Origin: Candidatus Dadabacteria bacterium
GTDB taxonomy: Bacteria > Desulfobacterota_D > UBA1144 > Nemesobacterales > Nemesobacteraceae
Direction of reading: 5' to 3'
Length of the DNA: 33,734 nt
Assembly (NCBI GenBank): GCA_022819805.1
Contig: JAJEGO010000041.1
Span: forward strand, 1-33,734
Numbering within the stretch: position 1 is the stretch's first letter; every line of letters begins with the position of its first letter. The notes below the pieces were generated by a model, which had not been told where the DNA came from, made no database searches, and saw nothing but the letters and a program-made list of their open reading frames with translations. Made by a program: the position numbers and the translations under genes. Of the stretch, positions 1 to 7,773 are shown in pieces.

Positions 1-354
1 AAGGAGGAAGATGGAACGGTTATCTACGGCGGGGAGCCGGTAGGTTACGTAATAAAGTTTGAGAACGACTACAGAATATACCACGCCGGAGATACAAACA
101 TTTTCGGCGATATGAAACTCATATCGGAAATATACAAACCAGAGATGGCAATGCTTCCCATAGGAGACCTCTTCACGATGTCCCCGCTTGAGGCATCATA
201 CGCATGCAGGCTGCTTAACGTGAAATGGGTCATTCCAATGCACTACGGAACCTTTCCGCTTCTGGTGGGAACCCCGGATGAGCTGAAAACGCTGACCAAA
301 GACATAGATTCGCTGACGGTTGTTGCCCTGGAACCGGGACAAAGAATTACCTGA
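1..354 (+). CDS. UPF0173-type metal-dependent hydrolase, C-terminal part (5' end outside window)
   Basis: The reading frame is open from base 1 and ends with TGA. It encodes the last 117 residues of a metallo-beta-lactamase-fold hydrolase. Visible are YHAGDT (a metal-binding Asp strand), then LPIGDLFTMSP, and near the end VIPMHYGTFP, whose His is the last metal ligand in this fold. This layout matches the UPF0173/YtkL group of cytoplasmic hydrolases, whose substrate is not established. The N-terminal HxHxDH motif lies outside the window. bamD follows after 57 bases on the same strand. Family assignment is confident; function is not known. Confidence 0.85.
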   Translation, partial: KEEDGTVIYGGEPVGYVIKFENDYRIYHAGDTNIFGDMKLISEIYKPEMAMLPIGDLFTMSPLEASYACRLLNVKWVIPMHYGTFPLLVGTPDELKTLTKDIDSLTVVALEPGQRIT

Positions 355-411
355 CCTGCGGAGAACTTTTTTACCCTCATGGAGAAATAGTTTCACAAAC
401 AATATCGAGTC

Positions 412-1098
412 ATGAAAAATCCGACAAGATTACTAATTATCGTTGCTCTGCTCCTTGCGGTTTCCTGTGGAGGAAAGCAGGCAATTTACGAAGGAACGGC
501 TGAGCAACTAAACGACGAAGTGCTCGAAGAACTTAACAAGGAAGGCGGCTTCCCCTGGATATTCGGCGGAACAAATTACGACAAAGTATTCGATATACTC
601 AAGGAAATACAGATCCGCTACCCCTATACCAAGTACGCCGCGCTTGCCGAACTGAGAAGCGGTGATGTCTATTTCAAAAAAAGGGACTACACTCTAGCCG
701 CCGAAGAATACGAAAATTTCATAACGAACCACCCAGGCCACGAGGAGCTTGACTACGCAATGTATCGCCTCGGACTCTCCTACTATAAAATGAAAGCTGG
801 AAAAGACAGAAACCACTCAAAACCACTTAGCTCGATAAAGTGGTTTACTTTGCTTAATAAAACCTACCCTGACTCCCCGTATGCTGAGCAAACGCTGGAG
901 AAAATCGAGGAGTCCAGAAAATTACTCGCGGAAAGAGAACTCTATATAGGGAAATTCTACCAAAAGAAAAAAAACTACAAGGCCGCGGCGCAAAGGTACA
1001 GAAATATCCTGGAGAACTACTCCGACACTGAATACGCTGAAAAAGCCAGAAAGCTTCTCCTGGAGACTGAGGAAAAGCTATCCGACCAGTCATCCTAA
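412..1098 (+). CDS. bamD: Outer membrane assembly lipoprotein BamD-like (YfiO family)
   Basis: 228 residues. A lipoprotein signal ends at AVSC, making Cys19 the predicted lipidated residue. The rest is helical repeats of TPR type: a segment around residues 55-75 with IQIRYPYTKYAALAEL, then DYTLAAEEYENFITNHPG and, near the C-terminus, NYKAAAQRYRNILENYSDT. This is the BamD/YfiO layout, and the length is close to the usual 230-250. BamD sits on the inner face of the outer membrane and works with BamA in folding beta-barrel proteins. An Omp85 gene lies in this window near 13-14.7 kb, but not adjacent. Another TPR lipoprotein is possible but less likely. Confidence 0.85.
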   Translation: MKNPTRLLIIVALLLAVSCGGKQAIYEGTAEQLNDEVLEELNKEGGFPWIFGGTNYDKVFDILKEIQIRYPYTKYAALAELRSGDVYFKKRDYTLAAEEYENFITNHPGHEELDYAMYRLGLSYYKMKAGKDRNHSKPLSSIKWFTLLNKTYPDSPYAEQTLEKIEESRKLLAERELYIGKFYQKKKNYKAAAQRYRNILENYSDTEYAEKARKLLLETEEKLSDQSS

Positions 1099-1159
1099 CA
1101 GCTGGAAAAACCTTTCCCCGGGGCTGCGGGCAAACAATCCGGTACGTGAAATTAACGGC

Positions 1160-1234
1160 ATGATAAATTCACTTGGCAGACGTGCAATTCAACTTGGGGC
1201 GCACGCCATGATAAGGCGATATGATTCCGTTTAA
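1160..1234 (+). other. 24-codon open frame with short repeats in the bamD-lipoprotein gap
   Basis: The 150-base gap between bamD and the next lipoprotein gene contains an ATG-to-TAA frame for 24 residues that begins MINSLGRRAIQ. The same bases contain two near-identical short repeats: CATGATAA occurs twice, and AATTCACTTGG recurs as AATTCAACTTGG. No convincing ribosome binding site precedes the ATG. It may be a gene remnant, a leader, or chance. It is listed because nothing else explains this gap. Confidence 0.2.
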
Positions 1235-1248
1235 ACCAAGAAACTGAG

Positions 1249-1707
1249 ATGGTAACGACATACAAGCTGCTGGCATATATGGTCGCAGTTATCTTTCTTG
1301 CCTCCTGCGGATCTTCCGATGAAGAGAAGATAAATCTGCTTCTGGACAAAAGGACAAGCGCCTTTGAGCTAAAAGACCCCGGAAAATATTCTGAGTGCAT
1401 ACACGAAGACTACAGGACAGTCTCCGGGGAAGAAGTAATGGACAAAGAGAAGCTGGTAAGCAGGTTCAGCGATCATGTATCCATCATTGACACGGTATCG
1501 TTCGGCGAATCTGAAAGATACATATACATCAACGGAACAGACGCGAGGGTAATGATGCTCTCTTCCATTGACGTAAAGATAGACAGCTATTCGATGACGT
1601 ATAAGGCCAAAGAGATTATTAATTTATCGAAGGTCTTGGGGGAATGGAAAATAACCAAGGAATCTATGCTTAACTTGCTCAGCGGAACTATGATTCTCGA
1701 GAACTAA
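1249..1707 (+). CDS. Small lipoprotein with NTF2/SnoaL-like fold (hypothetical)
   Basis: 152 residues. The signal peptide ends in the lipobox LASC (Cys20). The mature part starts with an acidic linker (SSDEEKINLLLDKRT), then alternates helices and strands. It contains EDYRTVSG and closes with GEWKITKESM, a strand arrangement like the DUF4440/SnoaL (NTF2-like) domains. These are ligand-binding or enzymatic cones, and the sequence gives no substrate. It is convergent with the DksA-type gene, with only 3 bases between the stops. The lipoprotein call is confident; the fold assignment is moderate and the function unknown. Confidence 0.65.
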   Translation: MVTTYKLLAYMVAVIFLASCGSSDEEKINLLLDKRTSAFELKDPGKYSECIHEDYRTVSGEEVMDKEKLVSRFSDHVSIIDTVSFGESERYIYINGTDARVMMLSSIDVKIDSYSMTYKAKEIINLSKVLGEWKITKESMLNLLSGTMILEN

Positions 1708-1710
1708 GAA

Positions 1711-2070
1711 CTAGCCGAACTTCTTTTCAATATCTTCCTGCTCCTCCTTGCACTCTATGCAAAGAGTAGTTTCAGGTCTTGCGATCAATCTCTGCTCTGA
1801 GATCTCCTCCTCACACACCTCACAGATTCCGTAAGAACCATTTTCAAGCCTCGCAAGCGCGTCGCGTATTTTCCGAAGCAGCTTTCTCTCCCTGTCTCTT
1901 TCCCGCAGTTCAAGAACTCTGTTTGACTCGGACATCGCCCTGTCAAGGGGATCCGGGAAAGAGTTGGAGCCCTTACTCATCCTATCAACAGTGTCATATG
2001 CAATGCCCAGTATATCGGACATTTTCTGAATAAGGATGGTTCTTACCGTTTCCCTAGTTTCTGCCTTCAT
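1711..2070 (-). CDS. DksA/TraR-type zinc-finger protein with intact C4 motif
   Basis: 120 codons including the stop from ATG at 2070. The N-terminal half is an alpha-helical hairpin (long coiled helices rich in Arg/Glu, with ELRERDRERKLLRKIRDAL). The C-terminal half carries a zinc finger CEVC...CIEC in the context YGICEVCEEEISEQRLIARP, as in DksA. DksA-type proteins enter the RNA polymerase secondary channel and modulate initiation with ppGpp. The frame stays open upstream to 2130, but a strong promoter ends just before 2070, so the shorter start is preferred. A second, zinc-less paralogue lies at 4071-4529. Which paralogue is the true DksA counterpart cannot be decided here. Confidence 0.85.
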   Translation of the reverse strand: MKAETRETVRTILIQKMSDILGIAYDTVDRMSKGSNSFPDPLDRAMSESNRVLELRERDRERKLLRKIRDALARLENGSYGICEVCEEEISEQRLIARPETTLCIECKEEQEDIEKKFG

Positions 2071-2077
2071 AACAAAT

Positions 2078-2106
2078 ATTATATATACCCATCCTTTCTT
2101 TGTAAA
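2078..2106 (-). promoter_or_regulatory. Strong sigma70-type promoter of the DksA-type gene
   Basis: Read on the minus strand: -35 TTTACA (2101-2106), 17-base spacer, -10 TATAAT (2078-2083, perfect consensus). The predicted transcription start falls at about 2071, one base before the ATG at 2070. The mRNA would therefore be leaderless or nearly so, and no Shine-Dalgarno sequence lies immediately upstream of the ATG. Confidence 0.7.
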
Positions 2107-2143
2107 TTTGACGAAGCGCAGCAAATACAATTAATTATCTGCC

Positions 2144-3031
2144 ATGCCAAGGATGAAAAGACTCACGATCGAGTTGCCAAGAAATATGGTGGAGTCCGTC
2201 TCTGATCTGCTCTTGGGTCTTGGGGCCGGAGCCGTGAGCGAGGAGCAAAAAGAAGGCGGGGAACCATTAGTTCACGCGTATTTTAAGGAAAAAACGGATA
2301 TTGAGGAAATCATAACAGCCGTAAAGGAGTTCTCGACGCTGTTTGATAAAAATGCCGAAGCAGTACGGTTCACCACTCGATATATCGATGAGCAAGACTG
2401 GGAAGGATGGAAATCCTACCTGAAACCCGTAAGGGCCAGTCGTCGAATAGTTATCAGGCCTCCTTGGGAAAAACAATACCAAGCGGAGCGGGGAACCCGG
2501 GTAGTTGAAATAAATCCGGGAAACGCTTTTGGTACAGGTCATCACGAAACAACAAGAATATGCGTAAGTTATCTGGATGAGGTTATCGAAAAATCCCCCG
2601 GGTGTTCTGTTTTTGATGTCGGGTGCGGAAGCGGTATTCTGGCTATCTGCTCAGTTAAGCTGGGAGCAGATGTCTCGTTCTGCGCGGACACTGACTTAAA
2701 GGCCGCAAGAGAAACCATCTCAAATTCCGCAAGAAACAACACTTCCGATAAGGTAAAAGTCTGGTGCGGTTCTGTGGACTGCACACGGATGAGGTTCGAC
2801 GTGGTCGTTTCCAACACATCCAAGGATACTCTTATATCAATGAAAGACAGTTTAAGAGACAGGCTTCTCCCCCTAGGATATCTCATAGTGTCCGGAATAC
2901 AGGCAGAGGAAAAACAGGAGGTAGCCGGAATATACGGGAATTCGGGTTATGATATTGTTAGTGGAAAGGTCGAGGGCGGATGGGCCGGACTGCTGCTGAG
3001 GTTAAAGAAAATGAGGAAGCCGACGCAATGA
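2144..3031 (+). CDS. prmA: Ribosomal protein L11 methyltransferase PrmA
   Basis: 295 residues, the usual PrmA length. The N-terminal ~90 residues form the substrate-recognition domain. They are followed by the linker and the class I SAM-dependent methyltransferase core. NPGNAFGTGHHETT near residues 124-137 and the SAM-binding VFDVGCGSGILAI near 155 are both family signatures. PrmA trimethylates ribosomal protein L11 in the cytoplasm. The motif IV region reads VVSNTSKDTL instead of the usual VxANI-like sequence, a mild deviation. The stop overlaps the start of mtnA (ATGA), so the two are translationally coupled. A weak -10-like TACAAT at 2126-2131 lies a few bases upstream of the start. Confidence 0.93.
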   Translation: MPRMKRLTIELPRNMVESVSDLLLGLGAGAVSEEQKEGGEPLVHAYFKEKTDIEEIITAVKEFSTLFDKNAEAVRFTTRYIDEQDWEGWKSYLKPVRASRRIVIRPPWEKQYQAERGTRVVEINPGNAFGTGHHETTRICVSYLDEVIEKSPGCSVFDVGCGSGILAICSVKLGADVSFCADTDLKAARETISNSARNNTSDKVKVWCGSVDCTRMRFDVVVSNTSKDTLISMKDSLRDRLLPLGYLIVSGIQAEEKQEVAGIYGNSGYDIVSGKVEGGWAGLLLRLKKMRKPTQ

Positions 3032-4077
3032 GTTCCTTTAGAACCATAGAGTGGAAAAGCAACAGGGTTTTGATGATTGACCAAAGAGAGCTTCCCGGCA
3101 AGGAAGTCTATGTTGAATGCGAAACGTTTGAAGAGGTAGCCGACTGCATCAGGAAACTGGTTATCAGGGGAGCTCCGGCGATAGGAATAGCGGCGGCTAT
3201 GGGAATGGCTCTCGGGGCCAGTAGTATCAGCAACGATTCCCCCTACGAAAAGTTCGAAGAGCGCATGAGGACCATATCGGAGCATCTGGCCATGACGCGA
3301 CCGACAGCCGTAAATCTGTTCTGGGCTATCGAAAAAATGAACAGGCTGATTTCCGAGAGCAGAGGCAGAGAAGTGGAAGAGATCAAAAATCTTCTCATAA
3401 ACGAGGCAATTAACATACAGGAAGAAGACCTGAGAACATGTATGCAGATCGGGGATAACGGGGCAGAACTCATAAGAGACAACTCCGTTGTCCTGACGCA
3501 CTGCAACGCCGGAGGTCTTGCCACCGCAGGTTACGGAACGGCTCTGGGGGTAATAAGGTCGGCAGTTCGCCAAGGCAAGAACATAAGCGTAATATCGTCG
3601 GAGACAAGGCCGGTTCTGCAGGGAGCGAGACTCACTACCTGGGAACTTGAGCGGGACGGCATTCCGGTCCGTCTGATAACCGACAGCATGGCCGGACATC
3701 TGATGAGCAAGGGAGTTGTGGATTCGGTCGTGGTCGGGGCTGACAGGGTAGCTTCAAACGGGGATACGGCAAACAAAATAGGAACCTATTCCCTGTCCAT
3801 CCTAGCCAAGCATCACGATATTCCCTTTTACGTAGCGGCCCCCACTTCAACCATAGACAACGAATGCTTAAGCGGAGATGATATCGTCATTGAGCAAAGG
3901 AACCCAGAAGAGGTAACGCACATAGACGGAAAACGAATAAGCGCAGAAGTAAACGCAATCAATCCCGCGTTTGATGTTACGCCGGCCGACAATATCGAAT
4001 GCCTTATAACCGAAGTCGGTCTGTTCAAAAAACCCTACACTAAATCTTTAGGCAGGCTCAAAAAGAGAGATCAGTAA
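3028..4077 (+). CDS. mtnA: S-methyl-5-thioribose-1-phosphate isomerase
   Basis: 349 residues from the ATG that overlaps the prmA stop. MtnA converts methylthioribose-1-phosphate to methylthioribulose-1-phosphate in methionine salvage. Signatures are present: IRGAPAIGIAAA, the catalytic Cys in THCNAGGLATAGYGTAL (Cys159), TDSMAGHLM, and the catalytic Asp in GADRVASNGDTANKIGTY (Asp239). The fold is shared with eIF2B-alpha and ribose-1,5-bisphosphate isomerase, but the Cys/Asp pair and GAPAIG motif favour MtnA. The frame is open further upstream (to 2980) inside prmA, but conservation begins at SSFRTIEW. The 3' end overlaps the convergent DksA-type gene by 7 bases. No other mtn gene is nearby. 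Confidence 0.93.
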   Translation: MSSFRTIEWKSNRVLMIDQRELPGKEVYVECETFEEVADCIRKLVIRGAPAIGIAAAMGMALGASSISNDSPYEKFEERMRTISEHLAMTRPTAVNLFWAIEKMNRLISESRGREVEEIKNLLINEAINIQEEDLRTCMQIGDNGAELIRDNSVVLTHCNAGGLATAGYGTALGVIRSAVRQGKNISVISSETRPVLQGARLTTWELERDGIPVRLITDSMAGHLMSKGVVDSVVVGADRVASNGDTANKIGTYSLSILAKHHDIPFYVAAPTSTIDNECLSGDDIVIEQRNPEEVTHIDGKRISAEVNAINPAFDVTPADNIECLITEVGLFKKPYTKSLGRLKKRDQ

Positions 4078-4529
4078 TCTCCCCTTTCAATTTCTTCCTG
4101 GGCTTCGATGCTCAGCTTCGTAAAAGGCAGGGCAATGAGTCTTTCTTCCCCTATTTTCTCCCCGGTAACCTCGCAGAAACCGTATTCCCCGCTCTCAATC
4201 CTCTTTAGAGCATCATCTATCTGATGCAGCTTGCTGCGTTCCCTGTTCGAAAGCGTAAGGGCAAGTTCCCTCTGCCTGTCTTCCGACGCGTGGTCATAAA
4301 AATCTCCGACATTGAAACGCAGGTGATCCGATTCCTCTTTCATTGACCTAGTCACGTCTTGAAGCAGTTCCTCTCTCATCTCCTTAAGCATTACGGTCAT
4401 CTGATTAAGGAACTTCTTGGTATATTTCTTGGGATCAGCTCTCCTTGACCGGGCCTTTGCTGGGGTGGCGGCAGAAGAGCTTTTTTTCGAGGGCTTTTTT
4501 TCCGGTTGTTTTTTCTTTGCTCTGGGCAC
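4071..4529 (-). CDS. DksA/TraR-family protein lacking the zinc-finger cysteines
   Basis: 152 residues from GTG 4529, chosen because AGAGGA lies 6 bases upstream of it. A TTG at 4550 would add 7 residues. The N-terminus is a Lys/Ser/Ala-rich basic tail (AKKKQPEKKPSKKSS). A long coiled-coil-like helical pair follows, and the C-terminus aligns with the DksA finger: GEYGFCEVTGEKIGEERLIA. Only the first Cys of the four ligands is kept; the others are replaced by Thr, Ser and Ala. Zinc-less DksA-like proteins are known in other bacteria (for example the redox-tolerant DksA2 group), but equivalence is inference. It is convergent with mtnA. Confidence 0.8.
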   Translation of the reverse strand: MPRAKKKQPEKKPSKKSSSAATPAKARSRRADPKKYTKKFLNQMTVMLKEMREELLQDVTRSMKEESDHLRFNVGDFYDHASEDRQRELALTLSNRERSKLHQIDDALKRIESGEYGFCEVTGEKIGEERLIALPFTKLSIEAQEEIERGDY

Positions 4530-4635
4530 TCTGGTTCCTCTGGTGATCAAAGTTCAGATTTTCTAGGGTGAATTAAGATAAAATCATTATTCTTTTTGTC
4601 AATACCGCTTATTACTTAAAGCAGAGCTTTTCATC

Positions 4636-4664
4636 TTGCCTATTTCTCGCCTCAGTGATAATAT
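4636..4664 (+). promoter_or_regulatory. Candidate promoter of the sodium symporter gene
   Basis: -35 TTGCCT (4636-4641), 17-base spacer, -10 TAATAT (4659-4664). The predicted start at about 4671 leaves a 20-base leader before the ATG at 4692. Each box matches consensus at four of six positions. Confidence 0.45.
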
Positions 4665-4691
4665 AGCTTTCCTGATTGCAATCCTTCCGAA

Positions 4692-6248
4692 ATGAAAAAC
4701 GGCTCCAACAACAGAGACGCTTGGGCGACCAAGACGGGTCTCATATTAGCCATGGCGGGCAACGCCATAGGTCTTGGCAACTTTCTTAGATTTCCCACGC
4801 AGGCCGCGGAAAACGGCGGCGGCGCTTTCATGATTCCCTATTTCATAGCGTTTATCATGATCGGGATCCCTATCATGTGGATGGAATGGGGAATGGGAAG
4901 GTACGGAGGGTCTCGCGGGCACGGAACAACCCCTGCGATATTCAATCTTTTCTGGAAAAGTCCCGCTTCAAGAATGCTTGGCGTTATAGGGCTCTGGATA
5001 CCCCTTGTTGTAACAATCTACTATGTTTACATCGAATCCTGGACCTTGGGATACGCCCTGCACTTTCTCTTGGGAAGCAATCCCAGCCTTGACCCGGGGG
5101 CAGTTTCAAACGCTGCGGAATACGTAAAGCCATACAGCAACTTCCTTGCCGATTATCTCGGCGCAGGAGACGGAGTGCTTCTCTCCCCTTCAAAAATGGC
5201 TATTACTGCTTTTGTAATCACAATCACCGCAAACTTCTACATCATGCTAAGAGGAATATCCGGAGGCATAGAGATATTCGTCAAGTACGCCCTTCCCATG
5301 CTGTTTGTTCTGGCAATAATACTCGTAGTAAAGACTCTGACGCTTAAAACTGATCACGGAACGGCGATCGAGGGCCTTAACTTCCTCTGGAATCCGGACT
5401 TTGAAGCCCTCAAAAACCCGCAGGTATGGATAGCGGCGGCCGGACAGATCTTCTTCACGCTGAGCCTGGCTTTCGGGGCAATAGTGGCGTATGCGTCTTA
5501 CATAAAGATCGACGATGATGTAACGCTAAGCGGTCTGACTTCGGCAACTCTTAACGAAACAGTAGAGGTGATTCTCGGGGGCTCAATAGCCATTCCGGCT
5601 GCGGTAGCGTTTTTCGGAGTCGCAAGCGTAGTCACAGTAGCGCAGTCAGGCGCTTTCAGCTTGGGATTCATAAGCCTCCCCGCCGTGTTCAGCAGCATTT
5701 CAGGAAGCTTGGGAGGCATTGAGTTAGGGAGAATCTTCGGATTTTTATGGTTTTTTCTCCTGTTTTTCGCCGGCATGACCTCATCCGTAGCTATAGCTTA
5801 TCCCGTAGTAACCTTCCTTCAGGATGAATTCAGCATCTCAAGACAAAGGGCAGTCGTATACACCATGCTGATAATAATCGTGAGCGTACTGCCCGTGATA
5901 CTGATAAGCCAAGTTCTTGATGAATGGGATTTCTGGGCCGGCACCATAATGCTTGTCGTATTTGGATTCATCGAAATAGTAATGTTCATGTGGGTATTCG
6001 GGTCAGAGAAGGCCTGGAATGAGATAAACTCGGGTGGATTCATAAAAGCACCCCGTGTTTTCTATTACATCCTGAAATACCTGACACCATTTTTCCTTCT
6101 GATCCTTATATCGTGGTGGGGATACACCAGTCTGCCTTCAGTAATCGGAGCGAGCAGCTGGAATATATGGTTCGCAAGGTTTTATATTGTAGGGTTGTTT
6201 GTTTTTCTGTCGGTTATGGTTTATATTGCCGGCAGGAGGGAAAAATAA
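4692..6248 (+). CDS. Sodium-dependent transporter, neurotransmitter:sodium symporter (NSS/SNF) family
   Basis: 518 residues and about 12 membrane spans, the standard LeuT-fold length. Transmembrane helix 1 carries the family signature [13 protein letters not shown] followed by [10 protein letters not shown], which form the substrate and sodium sites. Helix 6 has the typical unwound glycine-rich stretch. The protein imports an amino acid or related solute by sodium co-transport at the inner membrane; the substrate cannot be read from sequence. It overlaps by one base (TAATG) with a tiny membrane protein gene, consistent with a small accessory subunit. Family call is firm. Confidence 0.93.
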   Translation: MKNGSNNRDAWATKTGLILAMAGNAIGLGNFLRFPTQAAENGGGAFMIPYFIAFIMIGIPIMWMEWGMGRYGGSRGHGTTPAIFNLFWKSPASRMLGVIGLWIPLVVTIYYVYIESWTLGYALHFLLGSNPSLDPGAVSNAAEYVKPYSNFLADYLGAGDGVLLSPSKMAITAFVITITANFYIMLRGISGGIEIFVKYALPMLFVLAIILVVKTLTLKTDHGTAIEGLNFLWNPDFEALKNPQVWIAAAGQIFFTLSLAFGAIVAYASYIKIDDDVTLSGLTSATLNETVEVILGGSIAIPAAVAFFGVASVVTVAQSGAFSLGFISLPAVFSSISGSLGGIELGRIFGFLWFFLLFFAGMTSSVAIAYPVVTFLQDEFSISRQRAVVYTMLIIIVSVLPVILISQVLDEWDFWAGTIMLVVFGFIEIVMFMWVFGSEKAWNEINSGGFIKAPRVFYYILKYLTPFFLLILISWWGYTSLPSVIGASSWNIWFARFYIVGLFVFLSVMVYIAGRREK

Positions 6249-6346
6249 TGGACTTTGCTGCCGCACTCTTCATGTTCATTTCTTGGGCAAGCGTCTTGTC
6301 TCTTCTCTCTTTCTGTCTTATAAAATTCCACAGAAACCCCAAATAA
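6248..6346 (+). CDS. 32-residue single-span membrane protein, probable small accessory subunit of the NSS symporter
   Basis: The start ATG overlaps the symporter stop (TAATG). An ideal ribosome binding site, AGGAGG at 6234-6239, lies 8 bases upstream inside the last codons of the symporter. The product starts [20 protein letters not shown], forms one hydrophobic helix and ends in a short basic tail (KFHRNPK). MetS, the small subunit of the C. glutamicum MetPS methionine importer, sets a precedent for such tiny partners of NSS transporters. Assignment here rests on position, coupling and topology rather than on clear homology. Its size makes it easy to miss in automated annotation. Confidence 0.75.
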   Translation: MDFAAALFMFISWASVLSLLSFCLIKFHRNPK

Positions 6347-6417
6347 TTATCACGGCGCAGGAACAGAGCAAAAGATGTCCTCTGTCCTAGTTGGAAACCG
6401 GTCTGTATGCCGCCGGA

Positions 6418-7767
6418 TTAATTCTGTTCCGTTTCTTCATGAAAAACTTCTTCGGCTTTCCCAAGACGGAAAATCCTCACAACATCTTCAAGCTGATGCA
6501 GGAAAAAGAAAGTCAGTGTCAGAGATGTGGCGAAAAGAACCAAGGAATTTCCTCCGATTATCGCTATGAGAACTAATGCGGCCGAATAATAGTTTCTTCT
6601 CCCCAAGGGACGCATGCGGGCAATCAGCTTTCTCAGGAAGGAGAGTTCCTCGGGATCAATGTGCTTGTCAACTTCGAAGTAGGCAACCAGACTGCCGGAA
6701 TTCGTGTACTTTATCAGAAAGTAAAACGACCATATTAGAAACAGGATGAAAACGATGATGTTGTAGCTTCCGAGCACTACCGCAACGGTACTTCCTGTCT
6801 GAAGGTAATACCCAACAGGAACTCCGATCAGAAAAGAAAGCACGGTAAACTGGTCACTTATGGTATCAACCCACTGCCCTTTCTTCGTCTCCATAAGCTT
6901 TATTCTCGCAACCTCTCCGTCACATCTGTCCAAAACGGTTGCCGCCTGCATGAAAAGTGCTCCGATTACCGGATAACCAAGAGCATAAAACGGCCCGCAG
7001 AGCACTCCGATCAGGTTGATCAGAACGCTTACCGCGTTAGGTGTAAGAGGCGTCCTTATCAAAAGCTTGCTCAGGGGAAGAGACATCCTGCCGTTTATGT
7101 TTCTCGCTATCCATCCCGTGGCAGTTTTACCCACGTGAGAAAAAATGATTCTCTCGGCTTCTTTTCGAGACTCTGCAGTATCAGAAAGACGATACCAATA
7201 CCCGCTGTCGGCACCAAAGATCCTCATGCGCTGCCGCGTGGCCTCCTGGCCAATCCAGTTATCAAGTCCAGTAGCCGAAAGAACGGCAGGAACTTCCGTG
7301 GAATTTACGGAAAAAGCGCCTAAAACGCTACTTCCTCCACCGAAATAACCGCTTACGTAACCTGTCTCCCTGTCCATACCAACAACAGGATCGGCGTCCT
7401 GATTAACGAGGACGGAAACCTCTTCCTCGCGGCAATCAGCTGAATTCCGGACAAATTTCTCAAGAGAACCAGAGTTTGTGACAATCAGGGAAGATTCTAG
7501 AATAAGCACCCTGCCCGGATCCATCGATACTGACCCTCCAGGCAAGATCCAGTTTATGTCCGATGTAATCCTAGGGTCATCTATAAGAAGGTTTTTCAGG
7601 AAACCCGCGTTATCGGTAATTATATGAAACTGCTCAATTCCGACACGTTGGCAATTTATTATAATTCTTTTGAGTTGCGGGACTTGTGCTACCGATTTGC
7701 CTGGAAATTCGGACAAATCCTCACCATTTGTTCCCGTGCCAGAACAAAGTACGATAGCATTTTTCAT
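6418..7767 (-). CDS. CDP-alcohol phosphotransferase with degenerate N-terminal nucleotidyltransferase domain (DIPP-synthase-like)
   Basis: 449 residues. Residues 1-200 look like a nucleotidyltransferase fold that has lost its active site: the glycine-rich loop reads CSGTGTNG instead of AAGxGTRL, and the strand that should end in a catalytic Asp reads LILESSLIV. From about residue 215 it is a polytopic CDP-alcohol phosphotransferase with the complete catalytic motif DGx2ARx8Gx3Dx3D (Asp283, Gly284, Ala287, Arg288, Gly297, Asp301, Asp305). The sequence before it (WIARNINGRMSLPLSKLLI, then TPNAVSVL) resembles the synthase half of archaeal IPCT/DIPPS proteins. It would join a CDP-activated alcohol to an acceptor at the inner membrane. 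It lies 6 bases downstream of the nucleotidyltransferase gene. Substrate is inference. Confidence 0.8.
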   Translation of the reverse strand: MKNAIVLCSGTGTNGEDLSEFPGKSVAQVPQLKRIIINCQRVGIEQFHIITDNAGFLKNLLIDDPRITSDINWILPGGSVSMDPGRVLILESSLIVTNSGSLEKFVRNSADCREEEVSVLVNQDADPVVGMDRETGYVSGYFGGGSSVLGAFSVNSTEVPAVLSATGLDNWIGQEATRQRMRIFGADSGYWYRLSDTAESRKEAERIIFSHVGKTATGWIARNINGRMSLPLSKLLIRTPLTPNAVSVLINLIGVLCGPFYALGYPVIGALFMQAATVLDRCDGEVARIKLMETKKGQWVDTISDQFTVLSFLIGVPVGYYLQTGSTVAVVLGSYNIIVFILFLIWSFYFLIKYTNSGSLVAYFEVDKHIDPEELSFLRKLIARMRPLGRRNYYSAALVLIAIIGGNSLVLFATSLTLTFFFLHQLEDVVRIFRLGKAEEVFHEETEQN

Positions 7768-7773
7768 GGCAGA

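Noticed and set aside
2947-3699. 250-codon minus-strand frame opposite mtnA
   Set aside because: Antisense to a gene with all catalytic motifs; the translation is rich in Ser, Arg and Cys and shows no recognisable domain.
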